From NCBI GenBank assembly GCA_026415495.1, contig JAOAGZ010000019.1, positions 1 to 37,862 on the forward strand: a DNA stretch of 37,862 bases, written 5' to 3'. Position numbers and translations under genes: made by a program. The notes beneath the pieces were generated by a model. The model did not search any database. It saw only the letters and a program-made list of their open reading frames with translations, and was not told the origin of the DNA. Source of the DNA: Eximiradius proteiniborus (GTDB taxonomy: Bacteria; Bacteroidota; Ignavibacteria; Kapaibacteriales; UBA2268). Shown here piece after piece: positions 24,842 to 34,389 of this stretch (the first letter of the stretch is position 1; each line of letters opens with the position of its first letter).

Positions 24842-27800
24842 TTATCTTAAATATTTATCTTTGTTCAATATTCTAACAAGAAGTCCCCAACGTTTATCAA
24901 CTTTAAATCCATATTTTGAGAAGAAAGCTTCGACATAGAAGGTAGTTTTGATAATATCAATACCCTGGCTATACATTCGGTTGATAAAATCTTCCATCAT
25001 AGCCCGACCGAGACCACGTCCACGATACTGAGTAGCAAGTACAATACCATCGAGAGTGCAAGAATTATCTTCTTTTATTTGATAAATAATTCCACCGATA
25101 ATTCTATCGTTGCTATCGAAAAGCACAAGGAACTGGTCTTGCTCTGATATCACCTTAGTCAGTTTTTCTTTATAGAACAAACGATATAGAATACCGATTT
25201 CAGCTGGTTCGATGGGTTGACGGAAGATGTAGCTATCGCCGAAATTATCTTTGAATGTAGTTTTCACAATCAGGGACAAATCTCGTTTTTCTTCAAACTT
25301 TGCAATGTCGTATTGCAAGGATTTGGTATAGCCGGGGAATACCATTTTTGAGAATATTTCTCTGTCGATAGGGTCTTCGAGAGTGCTTTGCAATTCGGAT
25401 AGTTCGATAAGCTGAGTAGCTGGAACATTTTTCTCTTTATTCATTTGCGAGAGAAGTTTGTCGAAAGCGTTACGAACGTAAAAACCTTTGTAGGCAAAGT
25501 AAGTATGGCGATAAAGATGATAACGAGCAATTTCGGGGTATCTATCAAGACGATAGAGATGGTAGAGTTCGATAATTGACTGCTCTTTGGCTTCGGGTAT
25601 AGCATTAGGATTAGAATTTTGCCATTCATAATATTTATCAATAGCATAAATAAGCGGAAGTGGCATATAATAGTTGTTGTTTATAAAATCTATGTATTTA
25701 ACAAGTTCTTGTTTTAAAGACTTACCGGAGAATAAAATATCGTTATAAGAAAGTTCTTCGAGCAAATTGTTAAGAACAGTAATGGCTTCGTCTTCGCCCA
25801 ACGCCTCCATAATTGCATTGAAAATCCAGTTAATATCTAAAAATTCTCTAATCCAAGAATAATGGTGTATTGCTTTACGATAGAAATTATCAATCATAGG
25901 ATTAATTAAAGAAGAATAGTTATCGAAATATTTCCATCCGGCAAGCGAAAGGATAGTTGCACCGTCACGAAAATCAATTTCGGGAACAACTACATTTGAT
26001 GGATTAACATTTCCGGGTATTATCTTATGTCCGCTATATCGCCAGGCACGAACAAAAGCTGAAAGCCCTTCGGTATAGAGGCGTTTGAGAATATTGAGCT
26101 TAGGAAAGGGCTGACCGTACATTTTAAGGGTAGAAATCTGGCGTAACTTTTCCCAGACGGTTAAATCACCAAGGAATTCCATACTGCGAGCTTGAAGTTC
26201 GGGACGAGCACAACCGAGCGAAGGCAAAACGCTTGGACCATCGGGATAACCAGAGACAGCAACAAGCCAAAGAATAGTTTCAAGATTTCTCTCGTCGGAA
26301 ATATTGTCGTTAATGATAGTTTGTATGTCGTAATGCTTACCTTGCTGTGTATTAACGCTTATACGATAAATTTGATTTTGAGTAATGCTGCTGATTTTAG
26401 AGACCCAGACGCCATCGTCGCTAATTTCAGAGATATCGAAATCGTTTTCTTCGAAGGCAAGAGTAATTGACTGTTTCAAAAATGTAGTATCCAAAAGAAC
26501 ACGCTTGATATTCTCAATTTCCTGGTCGGAAAGGCTATCTTCGAAAATAATTTTATTGCACCAGTCACTCGGGAATTTAGAGAATTTTTGTTCTTCCAAA
26601 CTATTTTCATATTCACAGGAGAGAATCCAGAAATATTTAGCAGCTATGGAAGAAAGTTGTGGATCTACTTTATGAAGAACCCAGTTGGCTAATTCAAAGC
26701 GAACAGTCGGATAATATTCAGGATTATATTTGACAAAATCAACTAATAATTTAAAGATGCTTTCAAACTGTTTATGAAGTGTATCGGATTGAGGCCAAGG
26801 AAGGTTTTCGCGATAGAAGAGCAATCTTTTTCGAAGAGCATTCAGGCGGCGGCGTTCAAATTTGCTGGAAGCAATAATTTCAATAGATTTATTGTTGAGA
26901 AAAGTAAGACCGGATTCAAGAAAAGCGGGGAAGATCTTTTCTGTTTCGGCAATTTCATCGTTTTGCAAAATTGTCCGGTAAGCCAGACAACGAATTTCTT
27001 CGTTTGGGTGGTAGGCAAGTGCCTGAATACGGAACCGAACAATTTCTAAAGAGATTTCGTCGAAGCTTGTAAATATTTTGGACAATTTTGTTAGTTCTTC
27101 TAATGCTTTTGTGTCTTCGGAATAGAAAATTCTGCAAATAAGGTTATTTATCTCAAGTAGTTGATTATTTCTAATCCCACGAATATTGATAAAAAGGTCT
27201 TCGGAATAAGAATTTCTATTACTGAAATCGCAAAGAATTTTTGTGCTGATTGATTTATTGCGATGGTCGAAATTGGCTTTGACAGGTGCAAAAACAAAGA
27301 GATTGGGATTCCCAATCCAATACTTTGGTTGCAAGGCAAGAGAACCTAAATCAATTGTATTGCCTTCGATTTCATAAATCAAGTCGCCTATTTGAATTTT
27401 TTTGTCTGAGATCCGTTCGATAGTAAGATAGAGAGAAGTTTCTTTGTTGATTAATCCATTATTATAGACGACAATATCTTCCTCTAAAATAGAGAGATCG
27501 CGATAGAACCATTTGGGGATAATGATCTTTAAATTATCGAAAAATAGTTCGTTTACATCTTTTGAATAAAGTTTTTCGATAATATCAGAAAAGTTTTTTT
27601 CTATAGATTTTCTGTTGAATGAGCCTTTTGGAGTAAGTTCGCCGAAATCAACAGAGAAATCTCTTTCCAAAATCTCGAAATTGACAACTCTTTCGTAAGT
27701 AGCCAAATTACGGTTAGCTTCGGTAACTATTTTCTGAAAATAATTTCTAGGGTTGTTTTTAATGTTTTCGTCATTGAATAAAGGATCCTGGTAGTCTGGA

Positions 27801-29467
27801 ACAATCAGAAGAGTGTTGTAGGCTTTGCCATCACCAACAAGGAAGGTGCGTTTGATACCCGGAACTCCATCGAACTTGTTCTCAACATTTTTTGGAGAAA
27901 TAGTTTGCCCTTTGTTATTTTTATAGATGTCTTTAACTCTATCAACAATTGAATAATAGCCCTGACCATCAACAACAAAGACATCACCTGTAGGCAACCA
28001 GTAGTCTTCGTCTGAGTTCGAAGGGAATGGAATAACCGAACCTATTGGATGAGTATCGAGATAGCGGGCAACGTAGTGGCCGCTTATCAGCATTTCGTTA
28101 TTTTCAGCGAATTTGGTATAAACGCCTGGTAGTGGTTTCCCGACAGTGCCTTTAACGTATCTTCCTGGTGGAGTCATAGTAATACCACCGGTGGCTTCGG
28201 TCATACCAAATCCGCTACATAGCTCAATATCGTGCTTCTGATAGAAAGAAAAAACCTTTGGGTCTAAATACCCGGCAGCGGAAAGTCCCCAGTGAAGATT
28301 TTTTCCAACAATTGAAGTGATTTTCTCTCTTATTTCTTTTCTTGAAGTTAAATTTTCTGTTTCTTCCATAATTTTGTCGTAGATTTGCATCCAACGGATT
28401 GGAACGCTGATAAATCCTGTTGGATTCACTTTGGAAAATAGAGAAAGCAAGTTGTCCGCTGAAGTGTTACCAACGAAAACGTAAGTGCCGCCCCAATAAA
28501 TCATACCGGTCATTTCTAAATATCTACCAAAAGTATGAAACAGAGGCAAATAACATAGCAAAACTTCATTATTACCAACTGAGGGTAAAGCTGCTGCACG
28601 GCAAAATCTTTTGCTGACAATGTTATAGTTGGAGAACGAGACACCTTTTGGACGTCCAGTGCTGCCAGAGGTAAACATAACAGTAATTACCTGATCAATG
28701 GAGAAGCGTTTACGTTTGTTGAGAATAAGATCAATTTCCTTATTGCTGATAGTTTTAATATAACGAGGAAGGTATGTATGATTTGTAAGTTCCTTAATAC
28801 TTTCGTTAATATGCAGAATAATCGGTTTTATCAATAAATTTTTGGAAATTTCTTCAATCTGGCGAATTCTATCAAGAGTGTCGGTAACAACAACATTGAA
28901 ATTCATCATTTTGAAAATAGAGGTAAGTTCGTCGTTAGTAAAATGAACATTCAGAGGTGAAACAGGAATATCCCAAGCGAGTGCAGCAATATCGACGATA
29001 GCACTTTCGGGAGAATTTTCGCAGAAAATAGCTAAACGAGGTAAGCCTTGAACGCTCTTGAAGATAGCAGTAGCAATTTCTTTTGATTGTTGCCATACTT
29101 GTTCGTAGCTAAAACGTTTTGGTGTAAATTTTCCCATATCAATAAATAATGCTTTTTGAGAAAGTTCTTCTGCCCTATAACGCAGAAGGTCGTTGAAGGA
29201 AAAATCGCTTGCCTGAATTATTTTGCAAGCATATTCTGCCCATTTGTATCGTTGCTCTTCGGTTTCGAGAAGAGATATATAATTATGCTTACCAGTAAAG
29301 AGTAGCCACTTATGAAGGAATTGCTTATCAGCAAAGGAAATATCATTGCTTTCGACCAACATTTCACTTAATTCAAGCAACTTTACGGCATTTTCAGAAT
29401 TCAGTTTGATGATATATTGCTCGAATTGGTTTAAAAAGGAATGGATTTCGTTCAAGACGTTTTTCAT
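24842..29467 (-). CDS. Multidomain AMP-forming acyl-CoA ligase / HEAT-like / GNAT acyltransferase fusion
   Basis: The 1541-residue, apparently cytosolic protein has three parts. Residues about 60-640 are a long-chain-type AMP-forming ligase: P-loop TSGSTGRPKG at 266-275, LPLFHTFGRYLEM, GFGMTEATGG, LPTGDVF with Asp495, DRVKDIYKNNKGQTISP, and a C-terminal lysine region ELTPKGSFNRK. Residues about 640-1370 match nothing I know well. They include a helical HEAT-like stretch (PNEEIRCLAYRTIL) and a region with FLGDLTVWEKLR (Trp1105) and PGNVNPSNVVVPE (from 1151). Residues about 1400-1540 are a GNAT domain with the acyl-CoA loop RGRGLGRAMM from Arg1482. I infer that an acid is activated to acyl-CoA and passed to an amine, or that the GNAT domain controls the ligase. 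The start is ATG 29467 with GAGG upstream; an upstream TTG extension runs through a terminator. Confidence 0.85.
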   Translation of the reverse strand: MKNVLNEIHSFLNQFEQYIIKLNSENAVKLLELSEMLVESNDISFADKQFLHKWLLFTGKHNYISLLETEEQRYKWAEYACKIIQASDFSFNDLLRYRAEELSQKALFIDMGKFTPKRFSYEQVWQQSKEIATAIFKSVQGLPRLAIFCENSPESAIVDIAALAWDIPVSPLNVHFTNDELTSIFKMMNFNVVVTDTLDRIRQIEEISKNLLIKPIILHINESIKELTNHTYLPRYIKTISNKEIDLILNKRKRFSIDQVITVMFTSGSTGRPKGVSFSNYNIVSKRFCRAAALPSVGNNEVLLCYLPLFHTFGRYLEMTGMIYWGGTYVFVGNTSADNLLSLFSKVNPTGFISVPIRWMQIYDKIMEETENLTSRKEIREKITSIVGKNLHWGLSAAGYLDPKVFSFYQKHDIELCSGFGMTEATGGITMTPPGRYVKGTVGKPLPGVYTKFAENNEMLISGHYVARYLDTHPIGSVIPFPSNSDEDYWLPTGDVFVVDGQGYYSIVDRVKDIYKNNKGQTISPKNVENKFDGVPGIKRTFLVGDGKAYNTLLIVPDYQDPLFNDENIKNNPRNYFQKIVTEANRNLATYERVVNFEILERDFSVDFGELTPKGSFNRKSIEKNFSDIIEKLYSKDVNELFFDNLKIIIPKWFYRDLSILEEDIVVYNNGLINKETSLYLTIERISDKKIQIGDLIYEIEGNTIDLGSLALQPKYWIGNPNLFVFAPVKANFDHRNKSISTKILCDFSNRNSYSEDLFINIRGIRNNQLLEINNLICRIFYSEDTKALEELTKLSKIFTSFDEISLEIVRFRIQALAYHPNEEIRCLAYRTILQNDEIAETEKIFPAFLESGLTFLNNKSIEIIASSKFERRRLNALRKRLLFYRENLPWPQSDTLHKQFESIFKLLVDFVKYNPEYYPTVRFELANWVLHKVDPQLSSIAAKYFWILSCEYENSLEEQKFSKFPSDWCNKIIFEDSLSDQEIENIKRVLLDTTFLKQSITLAFEENDFDISEISDDGVWVSKISSITQNQIYRISVNTQQGKHYDIQTIINDNISDERNLETILWLVAVSGYPDGPSVLPSLGCARPELQARSMEFLGDLTVWEKLRQISTLKMYGQPFPKLNILKRLYTEGLSAFVRAWRYSGHKIIPGNVNPSNVVVPEIDFRDGATILSLAGWKYFDNYSSLINPMIDNFYRKAIHHYSWIREFLDINWIFNAIMEALGEDEAITVLNNLLEELSYNDILFSGKSLKQELVKYIDFINNNYYMPLPLIYAIDKYYEWQNSNPNAIPEAKEQSIIELYHLYRLDRYPEIARYHLYRHTYFAYKGFYVRNAFDKLLSQMNKEKNVPATQLIELSELQSTLEDPIDREIFSKMVFPGYTKSLQYDIAKFEEKRDLSLIVKTTFKDNFGDSYIFRQPIEPAEIGILYRLFYKEKLTKVISEQDQFLVLFDSNDRIIGGIIYQIKEDNSCTLDGIVLATQYRGRGLGRAMMEDFINRMYSQGIDIIKTTFYVEAFFSKYGFKVDKRWGLLVRILNKDKYLR

Positions 29468-29543
29468 AAGGACCTCGAAAAAAACGGGATTTATATAGTA
29501 TAAAATAGTTAGAATTAAAGAAATAAAAAAGCATAAAGTTAAT

Positions 29544-29573
29544 AAAAAAAGAGCAGCCAACAGGTGGCTGCTC
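29544..29573 (-). terminator. Terminator of the BNR/sortilin-like protein gene
   Basis: A perfect 9-bp stem (GAGCAGCCA at 29551-29559 with TGGCTGCTC at 29565-29573) and a 5-base loop are followed on the minus strand by T7 (complement of 29544-29550). It separates the two large minus-strand genes and overlaps the rejected N-terminal extension of the fusion gene. Confidence 0.9.
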
Positions 29574-29598
29574 GAAATTTATTTAAATCCAATCTATT

Positions 29599-32500
29599 TT
29601 ATTGCTTGATAATTCTTTCAACTGTGACTGATTTAGGGGTGGTAATTTTAATGAAATAAGTACCAGATGGTTGAGAAGTTAAATCAATTGTCTGAAGAAT
29701 ACCGTTGTTTGTGGAATTAGTGTTTATTTTCATAATTTCTTGTCCAGCAATATTTGAAATAGTGATTTGAGCAGAAACATCATTATTCAAATTTGCTTTA
29801 AGGGTGAAAATGCCACGAGTAGGATTAGGTGATAAAATAATCTGGGGTTCAGAAGCCCATTCATTATCAACACTTGTAATGAGATTGTATTCGTCGCTCA
29901 TTGTGTAGCAATCGCCACTTTCCGCAACTTCAACAGCATATTTACCGGGAACAAGCGGGCGGTATTTGCGCTCGGTTGCACCTTCGATGAGTTTTTTATT
30001 CAAATACCAGCGATATTTATTAGCAGGTGAAGCCACGAGAAATTCGTTTTCCTCTGTTATAGTAGGTTTTGGTGGAATTGGGTGGAATGAAACTTCAACA
30101 AATTCAGAGACAACCTTGCAACCATCACCAGTTTCAGCAGTGCAATAGTAAGTGCCGGCTTCGCTAACTGTAATTCTTCGTCCTTCAACTCCATTATTCC
30201 ATCTATAATTATTAAAACCAATCCGAGCAGTTAAAGTAACGCTATCACCAATACAGAGTGCAGGTGATTTGGATTTGTTGATAGTCAGTTCAGGTGTTGG
30301 GAAAACAGTAACTGTAACAATATCAGATTTAGCATTGCATTCACCACCATAAGAATGAACAAAGGAGTAGTTGCCATCAGTTTTAACAACAATTGATTTA
30401 GTAGTTTCGCCAGTATTCCAAACAACAAAGCCATCCTGAACATCGGCTACCAAAATAACGCTATCGCCCTGACAGAAAGAAGTATTACCGATAACACTTA
30501 TGTTTGGCTTAGGTAAATTACAATCCAAAAGTTGTGTTTTCCAAAGTCCACGTCCCCAGGTGCCAGCATAGATTTCTTTAGTAGATTTATTAATTTTCAA
30601 ATCATTAATAATAACATTCGGAAGATTTGCACCGAAAAGTTCCCAAACATTTGAGCCATAATCAGAATAGAATACCCCGACATCAGTACAAACGTAAATT
30701 CTATCAGGTGAATTAGGTTGGTAAGCGATACAGTTTGCAGGAACGTTTGGCAAGTTGCCAGATATATTAGTATGCTTATTTCCATCGAAGACCCAAACTT
30801 TATTGCCGCGTTGGAATCCAGATTTAGTATAATATACTACATTTGGGTCGAGAGGGCTTACTTCCATATCTGAAATAGCTAAATCGGAAGTAAAGTATTG
30901 GGACCAAGAAATGCCATTATCAGTGGTTCTCCATACAGTAGTGTAAGTAGAGGCATATACATAATTAGAATTAGTTGGCGAAACCGCTATATTTTGCAGA
31001 GTCGTATTAGTTCCGAAATTTGAAATCTTGACAAATGAACCAGCCGAACCATAAGCAAGAGAACGCCAAACATTATAGTAACCTACATAGACAACATTAG
31101 GTTTTTGTGGATCGAGAGCTAATGGAGAAACCCAAGCACCAGATTCACCATTAGTCTGATATTGATTAATCATGTTGGTAAATGAAGCACCGCCGTCAGT
31201 AGAACGGCGGAAATCACCATTATAAAGTGAACCGTATATTCTACGAGCATCATTTGGGTCTATTGCACAATCCATTCCATCGCCAGCGAGAACGTGCAAC
31301 CAATTGTTTTCTTTTAATAGGCTTGATCCATTATCTTGAGAGCCACCAATAAACAGATTAGGGTCTGCCTCGCTTATGCCAATACGGTAAAATTGGGTAA
31401 TGGACATACCATCGCTAATGAAAGTCCAAGAATTGCCACCATTAGTAGTAAAATCAATACCACCATCGTGTCCGGCATAAAGTCTGCCATCTGGCGCAAA
31501 AATAAGATCGTGAATATCGGCGTGAACTTGTGGGGCACCATCACCATACCAATGAGCAACGATTTGCCAAGTCGAACCCATACTTTGAGATTTCCAGATA
31601 TTAACTCCCCCGACGTAAATTTCACTTGGGTTTGTTGGAGAAACAGCAAGAGCTAAATCGTATTGTCCTTGTCCTTTATTCATATCTTTGCCATTGCTGT
31701 TCCAACCAAGAAGATTAAGCCCATCACCTTTTTGATAGAGAGTTGTCCAGTTCTCACCAGCATCTTCGGAAGCAATCAAAGAAAGGAATTGCATTGTATT
31801 TCTTTCAGAACTTAAGGCATACACCATATTTGGGTCGGCAGGAGTAACTTCAATAGCGGTACGAATAGCATTTGGGATGTTTTGCACTTTACGCCAAGTT
31901 TCGCCCATATCAGTAGATTTATAAATATCAGTTCCTGAGGAAGAATATGTAAATGTAGAGGCATAAAGAACGTTAGGATTATTGGGTTTTTGCTCTAAAT
32001 CAATAAAGAAACCGCTTTGTTTGTTGAACCAGGTTTTACCACCATCGGTAGTTTTGAGTATGCCGGAGTTACTTGTTGCAACAACTACATTTTCGTCAGT
32101 AGGGGAAACAAACATTTTGCCGAAAAGTTTTCTATCTTCGAGTGCATAAGCAGCATTGGTAATTTCCCAAGTCTGTCCATCATTGGTAGATTTAATAATG
32201 CCAACACCATAATAATTCTGAGCGGCTGATGAACCGTCCATATCGCCGGTAGCAACATAGATAACGTTTGGATTACTGCGAGCAATTTGAATATCGGAAA
32301 CGCCCAAGGACATTATTTCAGTTTTTGGATAGTTGAACCAATTTTTGCCTTTGTCAGTTGAACGCCAAACACCACCAGTAGCAGCACCAGCCCAAATATC
32401 ATTTGGACGCGAAGAATGGAATCTTACGACATTAACTCTTCCTAAGCCCTGATCTCTAACGCTGGAATTAAGACTACCGGGACGTTCAACCGGACCAATG

Positions 32501-32838
32501 AGTTGCCAAGTGCGGCTTTGAGTGGAATTAATTTTTTTGAAACCTTCCTGATAGCGCTGCCATTCTTTGAAAAGTTCAATTGCCTGAGGAAATTCACCTG
32601 TTGGATATACACGAGGAGCCCAGAAATATTCCCAACGTTTAAACTGTTTCCAACCTTTGCGTTGATCTTCGGGCATATTGTTGTAAAAGTTGTTTTTAGC
32701 ACTTTGAATTTTATAAAAATTCTCTTGTTTGGTAGGATTTTCGTACAAACTATTGTAAATTTGAGCAAAAGATATGCAAGGCGCGAAAATAGCAAAAAGC
32801 GCCGCAATCAAAAATACTTTTGAAATTGAATTTTTCAT
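29599..32838 (-). CDS. Large secreted BNR/sortilin-like beta-propeller protein with Ig-like repeats and T9SS sorting domain
   Basis: The 1079-residue protein starts with a signal peptide (MKNSISKVFLIAALFAIFA... ending SFAQ). Residues about 110-740 hold many BNR/Asp-box-like repeats of the VPS10/sortilin propeller type (GVWRSTDKGKNWFNY, GIIKSTNDGQTWEIT, GILKTTDGGKTWFNK, DIYKSTDMGETWRKV, GGIDFTTNGGNSWTF). Three Ig/PKD-like modules follow (SFCQGDSVILVADV, ALCIGDSVTLTARI, KPTITEENEFLVASP), then a T9SS type A sorting domain (IILSPNPTRGIFTLKANL, QPSGTYFIKI). It is probably anchored on or released from the cell surface; the ligand is unknown. The open frame reaches 32874, but the ATG at 32838 gives the clean signal peptide and was chosen. 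A strong terminator follows at 29544-29573. Confidence 0.88.
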   Translation of the reverse strand: MKNSISKVFLIAALFAIFAPCISFAQIYNSLYENPTKQENFYKIQSAKNNFYNNMPEDQRKGWKQFKRWEYFWAPRVYPTGEFPQAIELFKEWQRYQEGFKKINSTQSRTWQLIGPVERPGSLNSSVRDQGLGRVNVVRFHSSRPNDIWAGAATGGVWRSTDKGKNWFNYPKTEIMSLGVSDIQIARSNPNVIYVATGDMDGSSAAQNYYGVGIIKSTNDGQTWEITNAAYALEDRKLFGKMFVSPTDENVVVATSNSGILKTTDGGKTWFNKQSGFFIDLEQKPNNPNVLYASTFTYSSSGTDIYKSTDMGETWRKVQNIPNAIRTAIEVTPADPNMVYALSSERNTMQFLSLIASEDAGENWTTLYQKGDGLNLLGWNSNGKDMNKGQGQYDLALAVSPTNPSEIYVGGVNIWKSQSMGSTWQIVAHWYGDGAPQVHADIHDLIFAPDGRLYAGHDGGIDFTTNGGNSWTFISDGMSITQFYRIGISEADPNLFIGGSQDNGSSLLKENNWLHVLAGDGMDCAIDPNDARRIYGSLYNGDFRRSTDGGASFTNMINQYQTNGESGAWVSPLALDPQKPNVVYVGYYNVWRSLAYGSAGSFVKISNFGTNTTLQNIAVSPTNSNYVYASTYTTVWRTTDNGISWSQYFTSDLAISDMEVSPLDPNVVYYTKSGFQRGNKVWVFDGNKHTNISGNLPNVPANCIAYQPNSPDRIYVCTDVGVFYSDYGSNVWELFGANLPNVIINDLKINKSTKEIYAGTWGRGLWKTQLLDCNLPKPNISVIGNTSFCQGDSVILVADVQDGFVVWNTGETTKSIVVKTDGNYSFVHSYGGECNAKSDIVTVTVFPTPELTINKSKSPALCIGDSVTLTARIGFNNYRWNNGVEGRRITVSEAGTYYCTAETGDGCKVVSEFVEVSFHPIPPKPTITEENEFLVASPANKYRWYLNKKLIEGATERKYRPLVPGKYAVEVAESGDCYTMSDEYNLITSVDNEWASEPQIILSPNPTRGIFTLKANLNNDVSAQITISNIAGQEIMKINTNSTNNGILQTIDLTSQPSGTYFIKITTPKSVTVERIIKQ

Positions 32839-32884
32839 TTTGGACCACTCTATTTTATGAAAAATAAATATCATAATTAGTTTA

Positions 32885-32892
32885 CAAAATTA
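32885..32892 (-). promoter_or_regulatory. Possible -7 promoter element for the BNR/sortilin-like gene
   Basis: The minus strand reads TAATTTTG, an exact TAnnTTTG match, 46 bases before the ATG at 32838. It is the same octamer as the one before the lipid-kinase-like gene at 14313-14320. No -33 TTG has the usual spacing. Confidence 0.3.
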
Positions 32893-32972
32893 ACAAAAAA
32901 TTAGTAATTTATCATCTCAATAATTAAACAACTTATATTATTAAATAGTTACAAAAACAGAGATTGTATTGT

Positions 32973-33701
32973 ATGAAATTTATTATTACAACGATATTAA
33001 ATGTATTAATTTATATTGCATTCTTTTCAAATTGCAGAGCTGAATTTTCTACTTTATATGAACAGGTTAAATTTTATCAAAACAGATACAAAGTTCAATG
33101 TGTGGAAGAGAAGATTACAGACAACAATGGCAATGGATTCGATAGTCTCTATGGAACAAGAAATATGAGAACGATATTGTACGGGATAGCTTATCGAGGT
33201 GGTGCAAATAATTTTTATCATAAGTTTAACAAAAGGGAAAATCAAAATCCTTTGCCAAGCGATGGATTGGAAAATTTATGTAAGGAAGGATTTTCCGGGG
33301 CTGTATATCTTTATGCAAAAAACTTTGCGTCATCTGCTAAAGAAGTAACAGTTGGGAATAACAAATTAGAATACAGACAGATAAGTGGAAATAATTCAGA
33401 AGAAATGAAGCAAATAATAGAGATGGTGTATGAAGTAATAACTCAAAGGCGGAAGGGACCTATTTATTTTCACTGCTGGAATGGATGGCATCAGTCTGGG
33501 TATGTTGCAGCAGCAATATTGAAGCAATTTTGTGGATATTCAGATGAACAAGCTTTGGACTACTGGGTGAGAAATACCGATGGTGCATCGAGAGGATATG
33601 AGCAAATAAAAAAGCGGATCGTTGAATTCAAGCCCTTTTCAGAATACGAAATCTCTAAAGAACTGCAACCTGTTATTTGTCCTTGCTCAAAAGAGAAATA
33701 A
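32973..33701 (+). CDS. Exported protein tyrosine phosphatase-like protein with HCx5Q in place of HCx5R
   Basis: The 242-residue protein has an N-terminal signal peptide (MKFIITTILNVLIYIAFF, cut near NCRA). The C-terminal half resembles cysteine phosphatases of the dual-specificity type. The P-loop region reads FHCWNGWHQSG, with Cys168 in place but Gln174 where the catalytic Arg belongs. The preceding RRKGPIYFHC and the following helix AAAILKQFCGYSDEQALDYW fit the fold. Without the Arg, normal phosphoester hydrolysis is unlikely, so it may be a pseudo-enzyme, a phosphate-ligand binder or an enzyme with a changed mechanism. The ATG at 32973 is preferred to the upstream in-frame TTG at 32964. 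A stop at 33701 leaves 80 bases before the next gene. Confidence 0.7.
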   Translation: MKFIITTILNVLIYIAFFSNCRAEFSTLYEQVKFYQNRYKVQCVEEKITDNNGNGFDSLYGTRNMRTILYGIAYRGGANNFYHKFNKRENQNPLPSDGLENLCKEGFSGAVYLYAKNFASSAKEVTVGNNKLEYRQISGNNSEEMKQIIEMVYEVITQRRKGPIYFHCWNGWHQSGYVAAAILKQFCGYSDEQALDYWVRNTDGASRGYEQIKKRIVEFKPFSEYEISKELQPVICPCSKEK

Positions 33702-33781
33702 TATTTCAACTTAACGATAAATTTTGTTTTTTGTATTAATTATTTTCTTATTTTAGCAGTATCATTTTATCAGGAGTTATT

Positions 33782-34306
33782 ATGAAAAAAGCATTACTAT
33801 CTTTGCTATTTGTTGTTTTTTCAACATCTTCGATTTTTGCTCAGTTCGACAAGGCGATATCGGCTGACCCGATTGACTTGCTTGTAAGCAAGGTTTTCAA
33901 TTTTACCTACGAACAAAAGATGTCGCCAACAAATTCATTTACTGTGTTTGGATCGTATTATAACTACAGCGATTACTGGAGTGCTTATGGTATTGGTGCT
34001 TCATACAGATGGTATTTAAAAGACGTTATTCAAGATGACAGAACTCCAATTTCTGGTTTATCAGTAGGACCGATGGCTCGGGTTAGTTTCTGGGATTATA
34101 CAGGTCCAAATCCATTAAATTTGGATTATGGCGGGACTATGGTTGTAGTAGGCGGTGAAGTAGCCTATAAATTTAACGATCTATTTGGAAAAGGCAGTAA
34201 CTTCTTTGTGGAACCTATAGTTCGTCTTGGGTTTATCGTTAGCGATATTGACTATTTAGGTTATGATGCATTAGGATTTGGCGTAAATATCGGGTATGGC
34301 TGGTAA
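33782..34306 (+). CDS. Small outer-membrane beta-barrel protein, DUF3575-like
   Basis: The 174-residue protein has a signal peptide (MKKALLSLLFVVFSTSSIFAQ) and alternating hydrophobic/aromatic strands (SFTVFGSYYNYSDYW, GASYRWYL, FFVEPIVRLGFIV, GFGVNIGYGW) that end in the Trp typical of a barrel terminus. I infer a small outer-membrane barrel of about eight strands, close to the DUF3575 family seen in Bacteroidota. The function is unknown. AGGAG at 33772-33776 lies 5 bases before the ATG. It follows the PTP-like gene by 80 bases and ends at a strong terminator at 34336-34367. It may or may not be cotranscribed with the PTP-like gene. Confidence 0.8.
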   Translation: MKKALLSLLFVVFSTSSIFAQFDKAISADPIDLLVSKVFNFTYEQKMSPTNSFTVFGSYYNYSDYWSAYGIGASYRWYLKDVIQDDRTPISGLSVGPMARVSFWDYTGPNPLNLDYGGTMVVVGGEVAYKFNDLFGKGSNFFVEPIVRLGFIVSDIDYLGYDALGFGVNIGYGW

Positions 34307-34335
34307 AACATAGATATTTAACAATGTTTTCAATT

Positions 34336-34367
34336 AAGGCTGATTTAGAAAAAAATCAGCCTTTTTT
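34336..34367 (+). terminator. Rho-independent terminator of the small barrel protein gene
   Basis: An 11-bp stem (AAGGCTGATTT at 34336-34346 with AAATCAGCCTT at 34353-34363), a 6-base loop and a T6 tract lie 30 bases past the stop. Confidence 0.9.
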
Positions 34368-34389
34368 ATTCAAATATCAAAATCTGAAA

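Noticed and set aside
29468-29560. A 31-residue hydrophobic N-terminal extension of the fusion protein from a TTG codon
   Set aside because: It runs through the stem of the upstream gene's terminator, has no ribosome site, and the ATG at 29467 has GAGG at good distance.
32839-32874. A 12-residue extension of the BNR/sortilin-like protein
   Set aside because: The signal peptide is clean from the ATG at 32838, and the extension would put a charged stretch before it.
32964-32972. A TTG start three codons upstream in the PTP-like gene
   Set aside because: The ATG at 32973 gives a standard signal peptide, and no ribosome site favours the TTG.
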